Position numbers and translations under genes: made by a program. From JBCBSP01 sp039819095 (GTDB lineage: Bacteria > Pseudomonadota > Alphaproteobacteria > Caulobacterales > Maricaulaceae), in contig JBCBSP010000003.1 in NCBI GenBank assembly GCA_039819095.1, positions 1 to 64,000 on the forward strand: a DNA stretch of 64,000 nucleotides, given 5' to 3'. Each line of letters starts with the position of its first letter. Positions within the stretch are counted from its first letter, which is position 1. This document shows positions 9,070 through 18,050 of this stretch, one piece after another. Below the pieces are notes generated by a model. It saw only the letters and a program-made list of their open reading frames with translations, was not told the DNA's origin and searched no databases.

Positions 9070-9585
9070 TCAGTCATTGGCCGCCCGGTCGGGCGGTTCG
9101 GCGTCAGGCTTGATCCATTCCGGCGCGGCGCCGGACCAGGGCGCGATGCGGGCCGCAGCCAGCGCTTCGAAAGCGCGTGCGCGGCGCTTGATGTCTTCAG
9201 GTGGTTCACGGTCGGCCAGCCGCTCTTGGATCCAGTGGCAGCCCGCGCTCAGCTCATCGATGGCCGCATCGATATCGCTGCGCTGGCGCTGCAGGGTTTC
9301 GATGCGCGCCTTGAAGCGCTCCAGCGCACGCTGCATCTGGTCGAAGGGGCGCGAATCGAGCGTCTCGACCTCAAGCATTTCCTTGATTTCATCAAGAGAG
9401 AAGCCGACCCGCTTGCCGCGCAGGATCAGAGCCAGACGCGCCCGGTCGGCCGCCGAGTAGAGCCGCATCGCGCCGCGCCGGCTGGGTTTGAGCAAACCCT
9501 TCTGCTCATAAAAGCGCAACGCCCGCGGCGTCACTCCGAACGTCTCGGACAGATCGCGGATCGTGAATTCAGCGGTGGGCGGCAT
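9070..9585 (-). CDS. MerR-family regulator of the beta-oxidation operon
   Basis: 171 residues beginning MPPTAEFTIRDLSETFGV; upstream in-frame starts at 9597 and 9615 exist. Winged helix-turn-helix of MerR type (TPRALRFYEQKGLLKPSRRG), then a long dimerisation helix (LERFKARIETLQRQRSDID). No Cys-rich metal site is present, so a metal sensor is unlikely. It resembles the acyl-CoA-responsive MerR regulators (LiuR group), known from branched-chain and fatty-acid catabolism. It lies 60 bp upstream of the acyl-CoA dehydrogenase on the same strand and behind its own palindromic operator, so autoregulation of the operon is likely. Confidence 0.85.
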   Translation of the reverse strand: MPPTAEFTIRDLSETFGVTPRALRFYEQKGLLKPSRRGAMRLYSAADRARLALILRGKRVGFSLDEIKEMLEVETLDSRPFDQMQRALERFKARIETLQRQRSDIDAAIDELSAGCHWIQERLADREPPEDIKRRARAFEALAAARIAPWSGAAPEWIKPDAEPPDRAAND

Positions 9586-9616
9586 GGGCTCGACCATGAG
9601 CGCTATGAGCCACAAG

Positions 9617-9632
9617 TTGACGCGAACGTCAA
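9617..9632. promoter_or_regulatory. Operator TTGACG-N4-CGTCAA upstream of merR
   Basis: A perfect inverted repeat (with flanking G/C the arms are GTTGACG / CGTCAAC), 31 bp before the merR start, with a further CGTCAA half-site just to its right. The same half-sites and spacing occur in front of the second MerR gene at 62577-62592. Probable binding site for these regulators. Confidence 0.65.
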
Positions 9633-9741
9633 CGTCAATTCGGGTTAACGCCGCCCGATGCCGTCGGCCATAGTCTTGACGCGAACACGCGCTTGGCTTC
9701 CGCTCCCGGTCAGCCCGGCCTTCCTTGCAACGGACACCGCC

Positions 9742-11409
9742 ATGCGACTGCTCGCTTCAACCCGCCCCGCCCGAGCCTTTCTGATCTCGGCCTGGGCCTG
9801 TCTCGCCAGCGCGCTGGCCATCGCCGCGGGGCCGGCATTGGCGCAGGCGGCGCCGGATGGCGGACCGCCGCTGCTCGGCCCTCACCTGACCGGCGGGGAA
9901 TATATCGCCGCGCGCGGCGGCTTCGACGATCCGGTGCGCGTGCGCTGGACACGGACCGTTCGCCCGCTGGGGACCGACAGCGGCGAAACGGTCGAGCAGA
10001 TGATCGTCGCCGGGCCAGGCTATGTCTTCGATGAAAGCGAAGGCCTGCTCTACGATTTTGAGCATCGTCGCCTGGTCCAGCTGAACGAGAGCGGAACGCT
10101 CGCCAATTCAGCGCTGCACGCCGAAGCCCGCCGGCGGCTCGACATCTATGCGGCCCTGTCTGAAGGCGGGCGCAGAGACCTTATTGATTTCGGCGCCGCG
10201 GGATCTTTTGACCGCTTCTGGCTGGAAGCGGCGATGGGCGTGCGCGCCTCAGCCTCTCCCGTCTTTGAAACGCTCAGCGAGGATGGGCGGCGCCAGTGGC
10301 GGCGCGATCCGGCCACCTCGCCGATCGCCAGCGCCGCCAGCGGCGCCTGTGCGGCGGCCCTTGCGCCGGGTTCGCAGGCGGCTGTTCTGGGCTGGCTGCG
10401 TCATGCTGCGCCGATCCATCCGGATATTTTCGCCCCGCTCACCGCCAACGGCGCGCCCTGCTCGGTCAGCTTTGTCGTGTACAGTCCGGACAGCCCGGAC
10501 GGCCGCGAAGAAATCTGGACGTGGTCGAGCGCTGAGCTCGCCCTGGACTTCGCGCCCTGGCCGGACGATGCCCAGGCCCGCCTGCCTGGACCGGACGCCA
10601 TTCTAGCGCTGTCCTCGACGGCGGCGATCGCAGCCGCCCGTGGGGAAGGCTCACCGCCCAGCTCCGCTGATTTTGGCACGCTGGCCCAGGCGCGCCGCAG
10701 CGGGGGCGATCCGGCAGGCGCCTATCTAGTGATCGCTCGCGAGACCGCCCATTTCGGCCCCTGCCCGACACAAGGGATCGGCTCTGAGCGCATGGCCTGC
10801 GCCATGGCCAATTCAGTCGCCGCCGCGGGGATTGGCAATCCGGACTTTGAGCGCGTGTTCGATGGCTTCGCCGCCCTGGCCGTGGAGGATCACGCCCGCG
10901 CCGTGCAAGCGCTGGAACCGGAGTTGACGCGCCTCGGCGCGGACGGCGCTGCGGCGCGCACCCTCATCGCCGGCGAAATGATCGCGTGGGGGCGTGAAGG
11001 ACTGGGAGCGCACCCAGAGCTGGATCCGGGACTGCTTCTGGCCGAGGCGCTGGCCATGGACCCTTATGCTCCCGACGCCTACTGGCATCTTGGACGCCGA
11101 CTTCTGGAAGCCGGCGCGCCACGTTCAGCCTGGGCGTTTTTCGATCTGGGCCGCGCTCTGCCGGATCGCGAGCCCACACCGCTCCTGGCCCAGGTCAGCG
11201 TCATTGAAGCGCGGATCGAAGCGGCCATGGGATCCCTGTTCGGTGAGACGTCAGCTGGTGAAGGCGAAACGGGCGCCTCACAAGAAGCCGTCTCATCGCC
11301 CCCAGCAGACGAGGCCGCAACGCAATCACAAACCGATGAAGCGCCCGCTGCACGCCAGGGCAGCGAGATTGACGACCTCCTTCGGGGGCTCTGGCCAAGT
11401 GGAGGCTGA
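9742..11409 (+). CDS. Secreted protein of unknown function with TPR-like C-terminal part
   Basis: 555 residues from an ATG at 9742. That start gives a good Sec signal peptide (basic MRLLASTRPAR, hydrophobic ISAWACLASALAIAAG, cleavage after ALAQA). Starting at 9658 would bury the signal. The mature part holds four or more Cys (for example GACAAAL, APCSVSF, FGPCPTQ, MACAMAN), suggesting disulfides in the periplasm. A helical region near the C-terminus (DPYAPDAYWHLGRRLLEAGAP, split over bases 11059-11120) reads like a TPR unit. The acidic, low-complexity tail ends in LRGLWPSGG. I recognise no family. It directly precedes podJ on the same strand but with a 246-bp gap containing podJ's likely promoter. 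Confidence 0.75.
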   Translation: MRLLASTRPARAFLISAWACLASALAIAAGPALAQAAPDGGPPLLGPHLTGGEYIAARGGFDDPVRVRWTRTVRPLGTDSGETVEQMIVAGPGYVFDESEGLLYDFEHRRLVQLNESGTLANSALHAEARRRLDIYAALSEGGRRDLIDFGAAGSFDRFWLEAAMGVRASASPVFETLSEDGRRQWRRDPATSPIASAASGACAAALAPGSQAAVLGWLRHAAPIHPDIFAPLTANGAPCSVSFVVYSPDSPDGREEIWTWSSAELALDFAPWPDDAQARLPGPDAILALSSTAAIAAARGEGSPPSSADFGTLAQARRSGGDPAGAYLVIARETAHFGPCPTQGIGSERMACAMANSVAAAGIGNPDFERVFDGFAALAVEDHARAVQALEPELTRLGADGAAARTLIAGEMIAWGREGLGAHPELDPGLLLAEALAMDPYAPDAYWHLGRRLLEAGAPRSAWAFFDLGRALPDREPTPLLAQVSVIEARIEAAMGSLFGETSAGEGETGASQEAVSSPPADEAATQSQTDEAPAARQGSEIDDLLRGLWPSGG

Positions 11410-11594
11410 TCGGCGGCGCGCACCTCGTCCAGATCCAAGCCTTGCGAAAACCCTTCCAACGCAACGCCCCGTTTAGAAATATTTACGCGGTCTTAACCGC
11501 TGCAAACGCCTGTTGATTTTCTCAGATCGCAGGCTGGGGCGGTCTGCGCTTTGATTCGGTGTGGAAACACTAGATGTTGAGGTCCTCCAGGTGG

Positions 11595-11610
11595 TTTACA
11601 CAAGATTAAC
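11595..11610 (+). promoter_or_regulatory. CtrA-like box before podJ
   Basis: TTTA-N7-TTAAC, one mismatch from the CtrA consensus TTAA-N7-TTAAC, 46 bp before the preferred podJ start. In Caulobacter podJ is a cell-cycle regulated gene, so the position makes sense. It needs an aligned set of orthologous promoters to confirm. Confidence 0.45.
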
Positions 11611-11655
11611 GAAGTGAGTACCGTCCCCCAAAGGATGGGAAGGAATGTGAGTCGC

Positions 11656-14600
11656 ATGTCGTCTGGGTCGTCGCCATGGAGCGTGAAGGGGATCGACCCG
11701 CGCGCCCGCGCTGTCGCGAAAAGCGCAGCGCGTCGCGACGGCATGACTCTGGGCGAATGGCTGAACCGGGTCATTCTTGATGATGACGGCGAGGCCGCCT
11801 CCGACTGGACCGATCAACTTGAAGGCTTTCCCGGGCTCACCCCTGACGGCAAGACCGCGCCGGCCGGCCGATCTGGCGGTCGCAACGCCCTGCATTCGGT
11901 CGTCAGCCGGCTGGGCGACCGGCTGGAGGTCGCAGAGCAACGCTCGACCCTGGCGCTGACCGGCGTGGATCAGTCCCTGATGGCGCTGACCCGGCGCCTC
12001 GACGCGCTGGAAGAGACGCGCGAGGAGAATGGCGACGATCTTGACGCGGCCCTGAACGCGGCGCGCGCAGCACAGGACGAGGCGCTGGAACGCATTCGCA
12101 AGCTGGAGCGCGAATCCGGCGCCGATGGCGATCCTGTCGCGATGAAGGCGCTTGAAACCACGATCGGCAAACTGGCGAGTCGGCTTTATGAGACCGAGCA
12201 GGGCGTGCGCGGCGAGCTGGATGCGCTGGGCGATCGCGAGCTGCGTCACGCCAGGAATGCCGAACGCGCGCTCAAGGCGATGGATGCTCGCGTTGGCGAC
12301 GCCGTTTCCCAGGAACGCAAGGAACGCAACGCGTTGCGGGATGTCGCCGAAGACCGTCACCGCCGGTCCGCAGAAGCCATTGACGGGCTGAACCGCGCCG
12401 CGCAGTCCCTGCGCCAGCGCCTGGAAACCGCCGAGGCCGGCACCCATCAGGCGCTCGGCGCGCTGGTCACCAGCCAGGAACGTCTGGCTGAACGACTGCG
12501 CCACACCGAGCAGCTGGCGAGCGACGGCGTCACGGCGCAGAGTGTGGAAGCGCGCTTCAGCGCCTTTGCAGACGAGATCGCCTCTGTGATCCGCGAAACG
12601 CGGTCCGATTTCGCCAACCAGATCTCCAAGGCCGCCTGCGCGCCGCACGATATCGACCGCGCCCTCGCCGCGACCGAAGCGCGCCTGCAGGCCTCAGAGC
12701 AGCGGCACTCCGACGCGCTGGCGCGGATTGGAACCGAGATCGAACGCATGGCGCGCTCCATGGACGCGCGCTTAAGCGAGGCTGAGCGCAAGGCCGAAAC
12801 TCGACAGATGGCCGATGACACGCGCCGTTCGCGCGCGGATCTGGATTCCCGGCTGGACGCGGTGCGACAGGAAAACGCGCAAGCCGTGCGCCGCATTGGC
12901 GAGCAGATGGCGCGCCTGGGATCATCCCTGGCCGATCGGGTCAATCAGTCAGAGGAGCGCTCGGCTGCGGCTGTGGAAGCCGCCGGCGCGCGAATGGCCG
13001 GCATGCTGGACAAGCTGGAAACCGCCCGTGAGCAATCCGCAGGCGAAGACGATCTGGAGGCGCGCATCCGCGCTTCAGAAGAACGCACCGCCGAACGCAT
13101 CGAAACGGCCATGGAGCGCATCGGCGAAACCCTGCAAAGCGCTCGCGCCCAGACTGAAGAGAGCCTGTCGCCGGTTCAGCGCGCCATGACCGCGCTCGCA
13201 GAACGCCTGGAAGCGATCGAAACGCGCAGCGGCCAGCCCGATGAGCGCGCCGATCGTAGCGAAGCGGGCGCGCCGCGCGCCTTTGACCTCCCTGTCTTTC
13301 ACCCCGACGAGGATTTCTCCACCCCCCTGCCGCTCGCGCCGGGGCTACAGCCCCACACTGGCGGCGACGCGCCCGAAACACCGGGGTTTGAAGTCACCGC
13401 CGATGCGCAGCCCGGACCGGCTGAACCGGACTTCGGAGGCGCGTCTTTCGATAACGGGTTTGACGAGCCGATCCAGTCTCAGTGGGACGAGGAGCCCATT
13501 GCCGAAGCCCCGGGTCTCAATGAGCCCCAGCCCGTCGATCAGGTTGAACGCGAACAGGCTGTGCCGGCTCGCCCCTCCGCCGAGCCGACGCGTCGTCGTA
13601 AAAAAGCCGCCCCGCTGGGGGCGACGGCTGACGCCGACTTCATCGCCGCCGCCCGCGCCACCGCTCGCAATCGCAGCTCCGGCGGGGCGGCGACGCGCAT
13701 GGTCGGCTTTGACCGGCCGGCGCGCAGCGATGAGCGCGGCGGTTCCCGTCTGGTGCTGATCCTGGCGAGCGTTCTGGGCTTTCTCGCCATTGGCGCTGCA
13801 GCGGCCGTGCTCCTGCTGGATCTGCGCGCCGGGCCGCCGGTCGAGGCCGATCAACCGGCCTCCCTGTCCAGCCTCTTCGCTGACGCCGACGGGTCCGCCA
13901 GCACCCCGGCTGCAGGCGAGGCGGCGAGCCCGGGCGCTGACGCTGACCCGGCTGAGACCCAAGCCGCAACCGAGAACGAGCCCGTTCAGGACACGGCGGC
14001 GCCGGCGCCGGAAACCCAGGCCGCGCCAACAGAACCCGGCACGTCGAACCCGCCCGCCGCTTCGACGCCAGCGCCCCCACAGACCCTACCCGCCGCGCCG
14101 GCGGCCGCCCGCCAGCCCGCACCGCCTCCGCCGGCTGAACCGATCACGCTGGAGCAGGCGGCCCAGTCCGGCGACCCGGTCGCGCGCTATCAGCTGGCCA
14201 TTCGCCGCGAGAACGCCGGCGATCGCGAAGGCGCCGCCGCCCTGATGCGCCGCGCCGCCGAGCAGGGCGTACCGGATGCACAATATCGTTTCGCGAAAAT
14301 GCTGGAGCGCGGCGAAGGCGTGCCGGAAAATCTGCCGGCGGCGCTGCAATGGACGCTGACCGCCGCACGCGGCGGTCACGCCCGCGCCATGCACAATGCC
14401 GGGGTCATGTACGCCACCGGGCTCGGCACGACAGAAAATTATGAGCAGGGCGCACGCTGGTTCGAACAGGCTGCACTGCATGGCGTGCGCGACAGCCAGT
14501 TCAATCTCGGCCTGTTCTACGAGCAGGGCCTGGGCGTGCCGCAAAGCCTGGCTGACGCTTATGCCTGGTTCCTGATCGCGGGCGGGGCCGGCGACTCTGC

Positions 14601-14940
14601 TGCAGCCGAACGCGCGGATCTGGTGCGCCGCAATGTGGAGCCGAGCGCCCGCGCCCAAGCCGACCGGGTCGCCGACGGCTTCACCGCGCGCCCGCTGGAT
14701 CGCCAGACCCAGGGCGAGTATCCGCCGCAGGTCTGGCAGTCGGGTGCGGATAGCAATGAGCTTCGCCGGGCCCAATCGCTGCTGGCTCAGCTGGGCTATC
14801 AGCCCGGGTCGGCGGACGGGGCCTGGGGTCCGCAGACCCGCGAAGCGGTTGTGCGCTATCAGTCTGACCGAAATCTCGCCGCTGACGGCGTCGTGAATGA
14901 TGCGCTGATCGCGCGTCTGGAACGCGACGCGGCGCGCTAG
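11656..14940 (+). CDS. podJ: PodJ-like polar localisation factor
   Basis: Polar organising membrane protein; in Caulobacter PodJ marks the new pole and directs pili and holdfast factors. 1094 residues from ATG 11656, preceded by GGAAGGAA. The N-terminus SPWSVKGIDPRARAVAKSAA followed by GMTLGEWLNRVI matches the PodJ start from memory. Order: short N-terminal motif; long cytoplasmic coiled coil (about 60-530, many RLE/AERL heptads); proline/acid-rich linker; one membrane helix (about 697-722, LVLILASVLGFLAIGAAAAV); Pro-rich periplasmic linker; three or four SEL1 repeats (about 835-985); C-terminal peptidoglycan-binding domain (about 1034-1090). In-frame GTG 11614 and ATG 11635 are weaker starts. 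Confidence 0.88.
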   Translation: MSSGSSPWSVKGIDPRARAVAKSAARRDGMTLGEWLNRVILDDDGEAASDWTDQLEGFPGLTPDGKTAPAGRSGGRNALHSVVSRLGDRLEVAEQRSTLALTGVDQSLMALTRRLDALEETREENGDDLDAALNAARAAQDEALERIRKLERESGADGDPVAMKALETTIGKLASRLYETEQGVRGELDALGDRELRHARNAERALKAMDARVGDAVSQERKERNALRDVAEDRHRRSAEAIDGLNRAAQSLRQRLETAEAGTHQALGALVTSQERLAERLRHTEQLASDGVTAQSVEARFSAFADEIASVIRETRSDFANQISKAACAPHDIDRALAATEARLQASEQRHSDALARIGTEIERMARSMDARLSEAERKAETRQMADDTRRSRADLDSRLDAVRQENAQAVRRIGEQMARLGSSLADRVNQSEERSAAAVEAAGARMAGMLDKLETAREQSAGEDDLEARIRASEERTAERIETAMERIGETLQSARAQTEESLSPVQRAMTALAERLEAIETRSGQPDERADRSEAGAPRAFDLPVFHPDEDFSTPLPLAPGLQPHTGGDAPETPGFEVTADAQPGPAEPDFGGASFDNGFDEPIQSQWDEEPIAEAPGLNEPQPVDQVEREQAVPARPSAEPTRRRKKAAPLGATADADFIAAARATARNRSSGGAATRMVGFDRPARSDERGGSRLVLILASVLGFLAIGAAAAVLLLDLRAGPPVEADQPASLSSLFADADGSASTPAAGEAASPGADADPAETQAATENEPVQDTAAPAPETQAAPTEPGTSNPPAASTPAPPQTLPAAPAAARQPAPPPPAEPITLEQAAQSGDPVARYQLAIRRENAGDREGAAALMRRAAEQGVPDAQYRFAKMLERGEGVPENLPAALQWTLTAARGGHARAMHNAGVMYATGLGTTENYEQGARWFEQAALHGVRDSQFNLGLFYEQGLGVPQSLADAYAWFLIAGGAGDSAAAERADLVRRNVEPSARAQADRVADGFTARPLDRQTQGEYPPQVWQSGADSNELRRAQSLLAQLGYQPGSADGAWGPQTREAVVRYQSDRNLAADGVVNDALIARLERDAAR

Positions 14941-14961
14941 TCCGGCTATAGGTGCCGGGCG

Positions 14962-15906
14962 ATGCAGATCTACCTGCCCATCGCCGAGATATCGGTGAAC
15001 ATCTTCCTGATACTGGGGCTCGGCCTGGCGGTCGGCTTCCTGTCCGGCATGTTCGGCGTCGGCGGCGGATTTCTGCTCACCCCGATCCTGATCTTCGTGG
15101 GCATTCCCCCTGCGGTGGCGGTCTCCACCCAGGCCAACCAGATCGCGGCGTCTTCAGCCTCCGGCGCGCTCGCTCATTTCAGGCGACGAACGCTCGATGT
15201 GAAGATGGGGCTGGTCCTGCTGGCCGGGGGCGTGTTCGGCTCGGTGGCCGGGGTGTGGCTCTTCTCTGTGTTGCAGGCGCGCGGCCAGATCGATCTGGTG
15301 ATCTCGCTCTGCTATGTGCTGTTTCTCGGCGTGATCGGCGCGCTGATGTTCATTGAGAGCGTCAACGCGATCCGCAAGCGCGGCCGCACCGAGGTGCGCG
15401 GCGAGGCCGGTCGCGGTCGGCGCCGCAAGCGCCGCTGGATCGACGCCCTGCCCCTAAAGACCCGCTTCCCGGTTTCCGGGCTGTATATCAGCATCATACC
15501 GGTGGTCGTAATCGGCTTTCTGGTCGGCGCGCTGGCGGCGTTGATGGGCGTGGGCGGCGGTTTCGTGATGGTGCCGGCCATGATCTATATTCTGCGCATG
15601 CCGACCAATGTCGTCATTGGAACCTCGCTGTTCCAGATCCTGTTCGTGACCGCGCTGACCGCCTTTCTTCAGGCCGCCCAGAACCAGACGGTGGATGTGA
15701 TCCTCGCCGCGCTTTTGATCATCGGTTCGGTCATCGGCGCCCAGTTCGGCGCGCGGGTGGGCGCGCGGGTGCGCGCTGAAGAGCTGCGCGTGGCGCTCGC
15801 CGCGATGGTGCTGGCGGTGGCGGTGAAGCTCGCCTTCGATCTCACGGCGACGCCGCCGGACCTTTACGAGCTGATGGAGGCCGCGCTGGCGGTGCGTCTG
15901 GCATGA
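14962..15906 (+). CDS. TauE/SafE-family sulfite/anion exporter permease
   Basis: 314 residues, about eight membrane helices in two related halves. Each half opens with the family's glycine-rich motif (GFLSGMFGVGGGFLLTP at 25-41; GALAALMGVGGGFVMVP in the second half). A basic loop (RGRRRKRR) separates the halves and should be cytoplasmic. TauE/SafE members move sulfite, sulfoacetate or other small organic anions. The gene overlaps the next by four bases (ATGA), a pairing with a TIGR02186 protein seen in many alphaproteobacteria. Substrate cannot be told from sequence. Confidence 0.92.
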   Translation: MQIYLPIAEISVNIFLILGLGLAVGFLSGMFGVGGGFLLTPILIFVGIPPAVAVSTQANQIAASSASGALAHFRRRTLDVKMGLVLLAGGVFGSVAGVWLFSVLQARGQIDLVISLCYVLFLGVIGALMFIESVNAIRKRGRTEVRGEAGRGRRRKRRWIDALPLKTRFPVSGLYISIIPVVVIGFLVGALAALMGVGGGFVMVPAMIYILRMPTNVVIGTSLFQILFVTALTAFLQAAQNQTVDVILAALLIIGSVIGAQFGARVGARVRAEELRVALAAMVLAVAVKLAFDLTATPPDLYELMEAALAVRLA

Positions 15907-16715
15907 GAGCGCTTCTGGCCCTGCTCGCCGCGCTGGCCGCCGCGCCGGTCTTCGCCAAGGCGCCGCCGGAAGGCGCGCCGCCTGAAACCGATATTGTCGC
16001 CGCCCTGACCCAGGAAGTGGTGGAGATCCGCTCCAATTTCGACGGGGCCGAGCTGGTGCTCTACGGCGCGGCGCGGGGCCTTCGCGAAGGCGATGACATC
16101 ACGGTGGTGGTGCGCGGGCCGGAGCGCGATCTGCGCGTCATGCGCAAGCAGCGCAGCTTCGGCATCTGGATCAATCGGGCGCCGGTGCGCTTTGAAAGCG
16201 TGCCGGGCTATTACGCCGTCGCCGCGACCCGGCCTTTAAGCGAGTTCGCCACCTTCACCGCGCTTCGCCGCAATGAGATCGGCGCCGATCATCTGCGACT
16301 CTCCGCACCGGAAACCGAACGCACCGAAACCCGCTTCGGCGTGGCCGATGTGCGCGTGTCCGACCTGGGCGCGGAGATCGTCGATTATCGCGACGCCATC
16401 ATCCGCGCAAAAGCCGATGAGGGCTTGATCGCGGAACGCGCCGGCGGTGTCGAGCTTTTAGATGGCGGGCTGTTCCGCGCACAGGTCATCCTGCCGCCGA
16501 CCACGCCGGTGGGCGAATACGCCGCCGATGTCTATCTGTTCAGGGACGGCGTTCCGATCGCGAGCCGGCGCACCACGCTGAATGTTCAAAAGGCCGGGGT
16601 GGAGCGCGCCATCTATGATCTGGCGCATAATCAGCCCGCGCTGTACGGCCTGCTGGCGGTGATCTTCGCAGCGTTGGCCGGCTGGGCGGCGGCGGAAGTC
16701 TTCAGGCGGCGATAG
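15903..16715 (+). CDS. TIGR02186 family membrane-anchored protein
   Basis: 270 residues: Sec signal (MRALLALLAALAAAPVFA), a beta-rich periplasmic domain beginning ALTQEVVEIRSNFDGAELVLYGA (bases 15996-16065), and one C-terminal membrane helix (LYGLLAVIFAALAGWAAAEVF) ending in RRR. This matches the alphaproteobacterial family TIGR02186 / Alph_Pro_TM, which accompanies TauE-type permeases. Overlap with the permease gene indicates translational coupling and a probable complex. Molecular role not known. Confidence 0.85.
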   Translation: MRALLALLAALAAAPVFAKAPPEGAPPETDIVAALTQEVVEIRSNFDGAELVLYGAARGLREGDDITVVVRGPERDLRVMRKQRSFGIWINRAPVRFESVPGYYAVAATRPLSEFATFTALRRNEIGADHLRLSAPETERTETRFGVADVRVSDLGAEIVDYRDAIIRAKADEGLIAERAGGVELLDGGLFRAQVILPPTTPVGEYAADVYLFRDGVPIASRRTTLNVQKAGVERAIYDLAHNQPALYGLLAVIFAALAGWAAAEVFRRR

Positions 16716-16745
16716 CCGGAACCGGTTTTTCAGGGAGGCGAGACG

Positions 16746-17240
16746 ATGAAACGATTAAGCGACGCGCCGGCGAGCGCGCTCATCCTGGGCTTTGGCGGCC
16801 TCATCCCCTTCTTCGCCGGACCGGTCGGGCTGATGATCGGCGGTCCGGCGGCCATCCAGGCCGCCAACGCGCTTCCCATCTACGCCGCCGTCATCCTGTC
16901 CTTCCTCGCCGGCGGGCGCTGGGCCGGTGAACTGATGCTGAGGGGCGATGCGCCGCGCACCGGCGTTCTGGTCCTGGCGATCAGCCTGGCGCTCGCCGGC
17001 TGGATCGCGGTCATCCTGCAGGTCTGGAACGGGCCGGCCCTGCCGTTCAATGGCGAGCTCGCCGGCTGGGGCGTGCTCATCTCCGGCTTTCTCATCCAGT
17101 ATCTGTGGGACCGCGCCGCAGTACGCGACGGCGCCCTGCCCGCCTGGTACCTGCCCCTGCGCCTCCTGTTAACGCTGGGCGCAGTCGCAAGCCTCGCCGC
17201 CGCGGCCTGGATCCGGACGTCTGGGGTGTTTGGGGGTTAG
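16746..17240 (+). CDS. DUF3429 family integral membrane protein
   Basis: 164 residues with five likely membrane helices; start supported by GGGAGG eight bases upstream. The wording LILGFGGLIPFFAG, YAAVILSFLAGGRWAGE and ISGFLIQYLWDRAA fits DUF3429, a family of unknown function. The stop overlaps the end of the convergent phosphoesterase gene by four bases. Confidence 0.85.
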   Translation: MKRLSDAPASALILGFGGLIPFFAGPVGLMIGGPAAIQAANALPIYAAVILSFLAGGRWAGELMLRGDAPRTGVLVLAISLALAGWIAVILQVWNGPALPFNGELAGWGVLISGFLIQYLWDRAAVRDGALPAWYLPLRLLLTLGAVASLAAAAWIRTSGVFGG

Positions 17241-17956
17241 TCCCCCCGGCACCGTCTCGCCTGAACCGGATAGACCCGCTCGCGTCCCAGCATCCAGGCG
17301 GTGGGCGCGGTGTCGAACAGAGGCGCGAAGGCCTCGTCGCGCACATTCAAACCTCCGGTGAAGGCGCCAAAAGCCGGCAGGATCAGACGCCGGCCATCGC
17401 TGAGGAAGCAGCGCCGGCGCACCGCCCGGCCACGCGCCGCGACGCGGGCGCAGGGGTGAAGGTGGCCCGCAGCCTCGCCCGGTTGCGGGCCCGGTTGCGG
17501 TTCGTGACGCAGGGTGAGCGGGCCAAGCCTCATCTCAGAGGTGAAGCGCCCGCCCAGATCGGGCGGCGGGGCCGGATCGTGATTGCCTTCAATCCAGACC
17601 CAATCGGCCACCGAAGCGACCAGAGACCGGATCGCCGCGACATCATCGCCGTGCATCCGGCCGTGCGCGCCCAGATCATGAAAGCTGTCGCCCAGCGCGA
17701 TCACGGTCTTCGGCTTGAGCCGCGCGATCGCTTCAGCCAGGCGCTTCACCGTAGCACGCGTATCATAAGGCGGCAGAAACTGGCCCCGAGCGGCGAAGGC
17801 GGAGCCTTTCTCAAAGTGCAGATCAGCGACCAGCAAAGCGCCTTCATCCAGCACCAGCCCCGCCCCGGAAATGTCCGCGAGCACGCGCGCGCCATTCACC
17901 GACATGATGGCGGGGGACGGGTTGGGTACCGGAGCGGCGGCGAGGAACGCAGACAT
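17237..17956 (-). CDS. pdeM: PdeM-like metallophosphoesterase (ligase-associated DNA repair endonuclease family)
   Basis: Calcineurin-like phosphoesterase with the metal-binding series VADLHFEKGS, ALGDSFHD, EGNHDP and GHLHP in the expected order, 239 residues from ATG 17956. The short size and DLHFEKG wording match PdeM, normally found with an ATP-dependent ligase and Lhr-type helicase, none of which is in this window. The first 17 residues (MSAFLAAAPVPNPSPAI) look unlike the family. An in-frame ATG at 17905 (MSVNGARVLAD) gives a normal N-terminus. The extra segment lies in a short sequence that recurs near 18667-18756, so 17905 may be the real start. Confidence 0.82.
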   Translation of the reverse strand: MSAFLAAAPVPNPSPAIMSVNGARVLADISGAGLVLDEGALLVADLHFEKGSAFAARGQFLPPYDTRATVKRLAEAIARLKPKTVIALGDSFHDLGAHGRMHGDDVAAIRSLVASVADWVWIEGNHDPAPPPDLGGRFTSEMRLGPLTLRHEPQPGPQPGEAAGHLHPCARVAARGRAVRRRCFLSDGRRLILPAFGAFTGGLNVRDEAFAPLFDTAPTAWMLGRERVYPVQARRCRGD

Positions 17957-17997
17957 CGGCGCTATGGAAGCCCGGTTTGTTGGTACATTACAAGAAC
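17904..17997 (-). repeat. Degenerate duplicate segment, copy 1
   Basis: Similar to 18667-18756 in the same orientation. Shared words include GATGGCGGG-GACGGG-TGGGT, CGAGGA-C-GACAT and GAAGCCCG-TT-GTTG; roughly 70% identical by eye with small gaps. It covers the doubtful N-terminal extension of the PdeM-like gene. In both copies a frame reading MS-LAA-PSPAI is kept. Confidence 0.5.
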
Positions 17998-18050
17998 GGA
18001 CCGCGCGGGCGTCGTAGCCGGGGCGGCTGCATGGCCCTCCGCCTCGCCGA

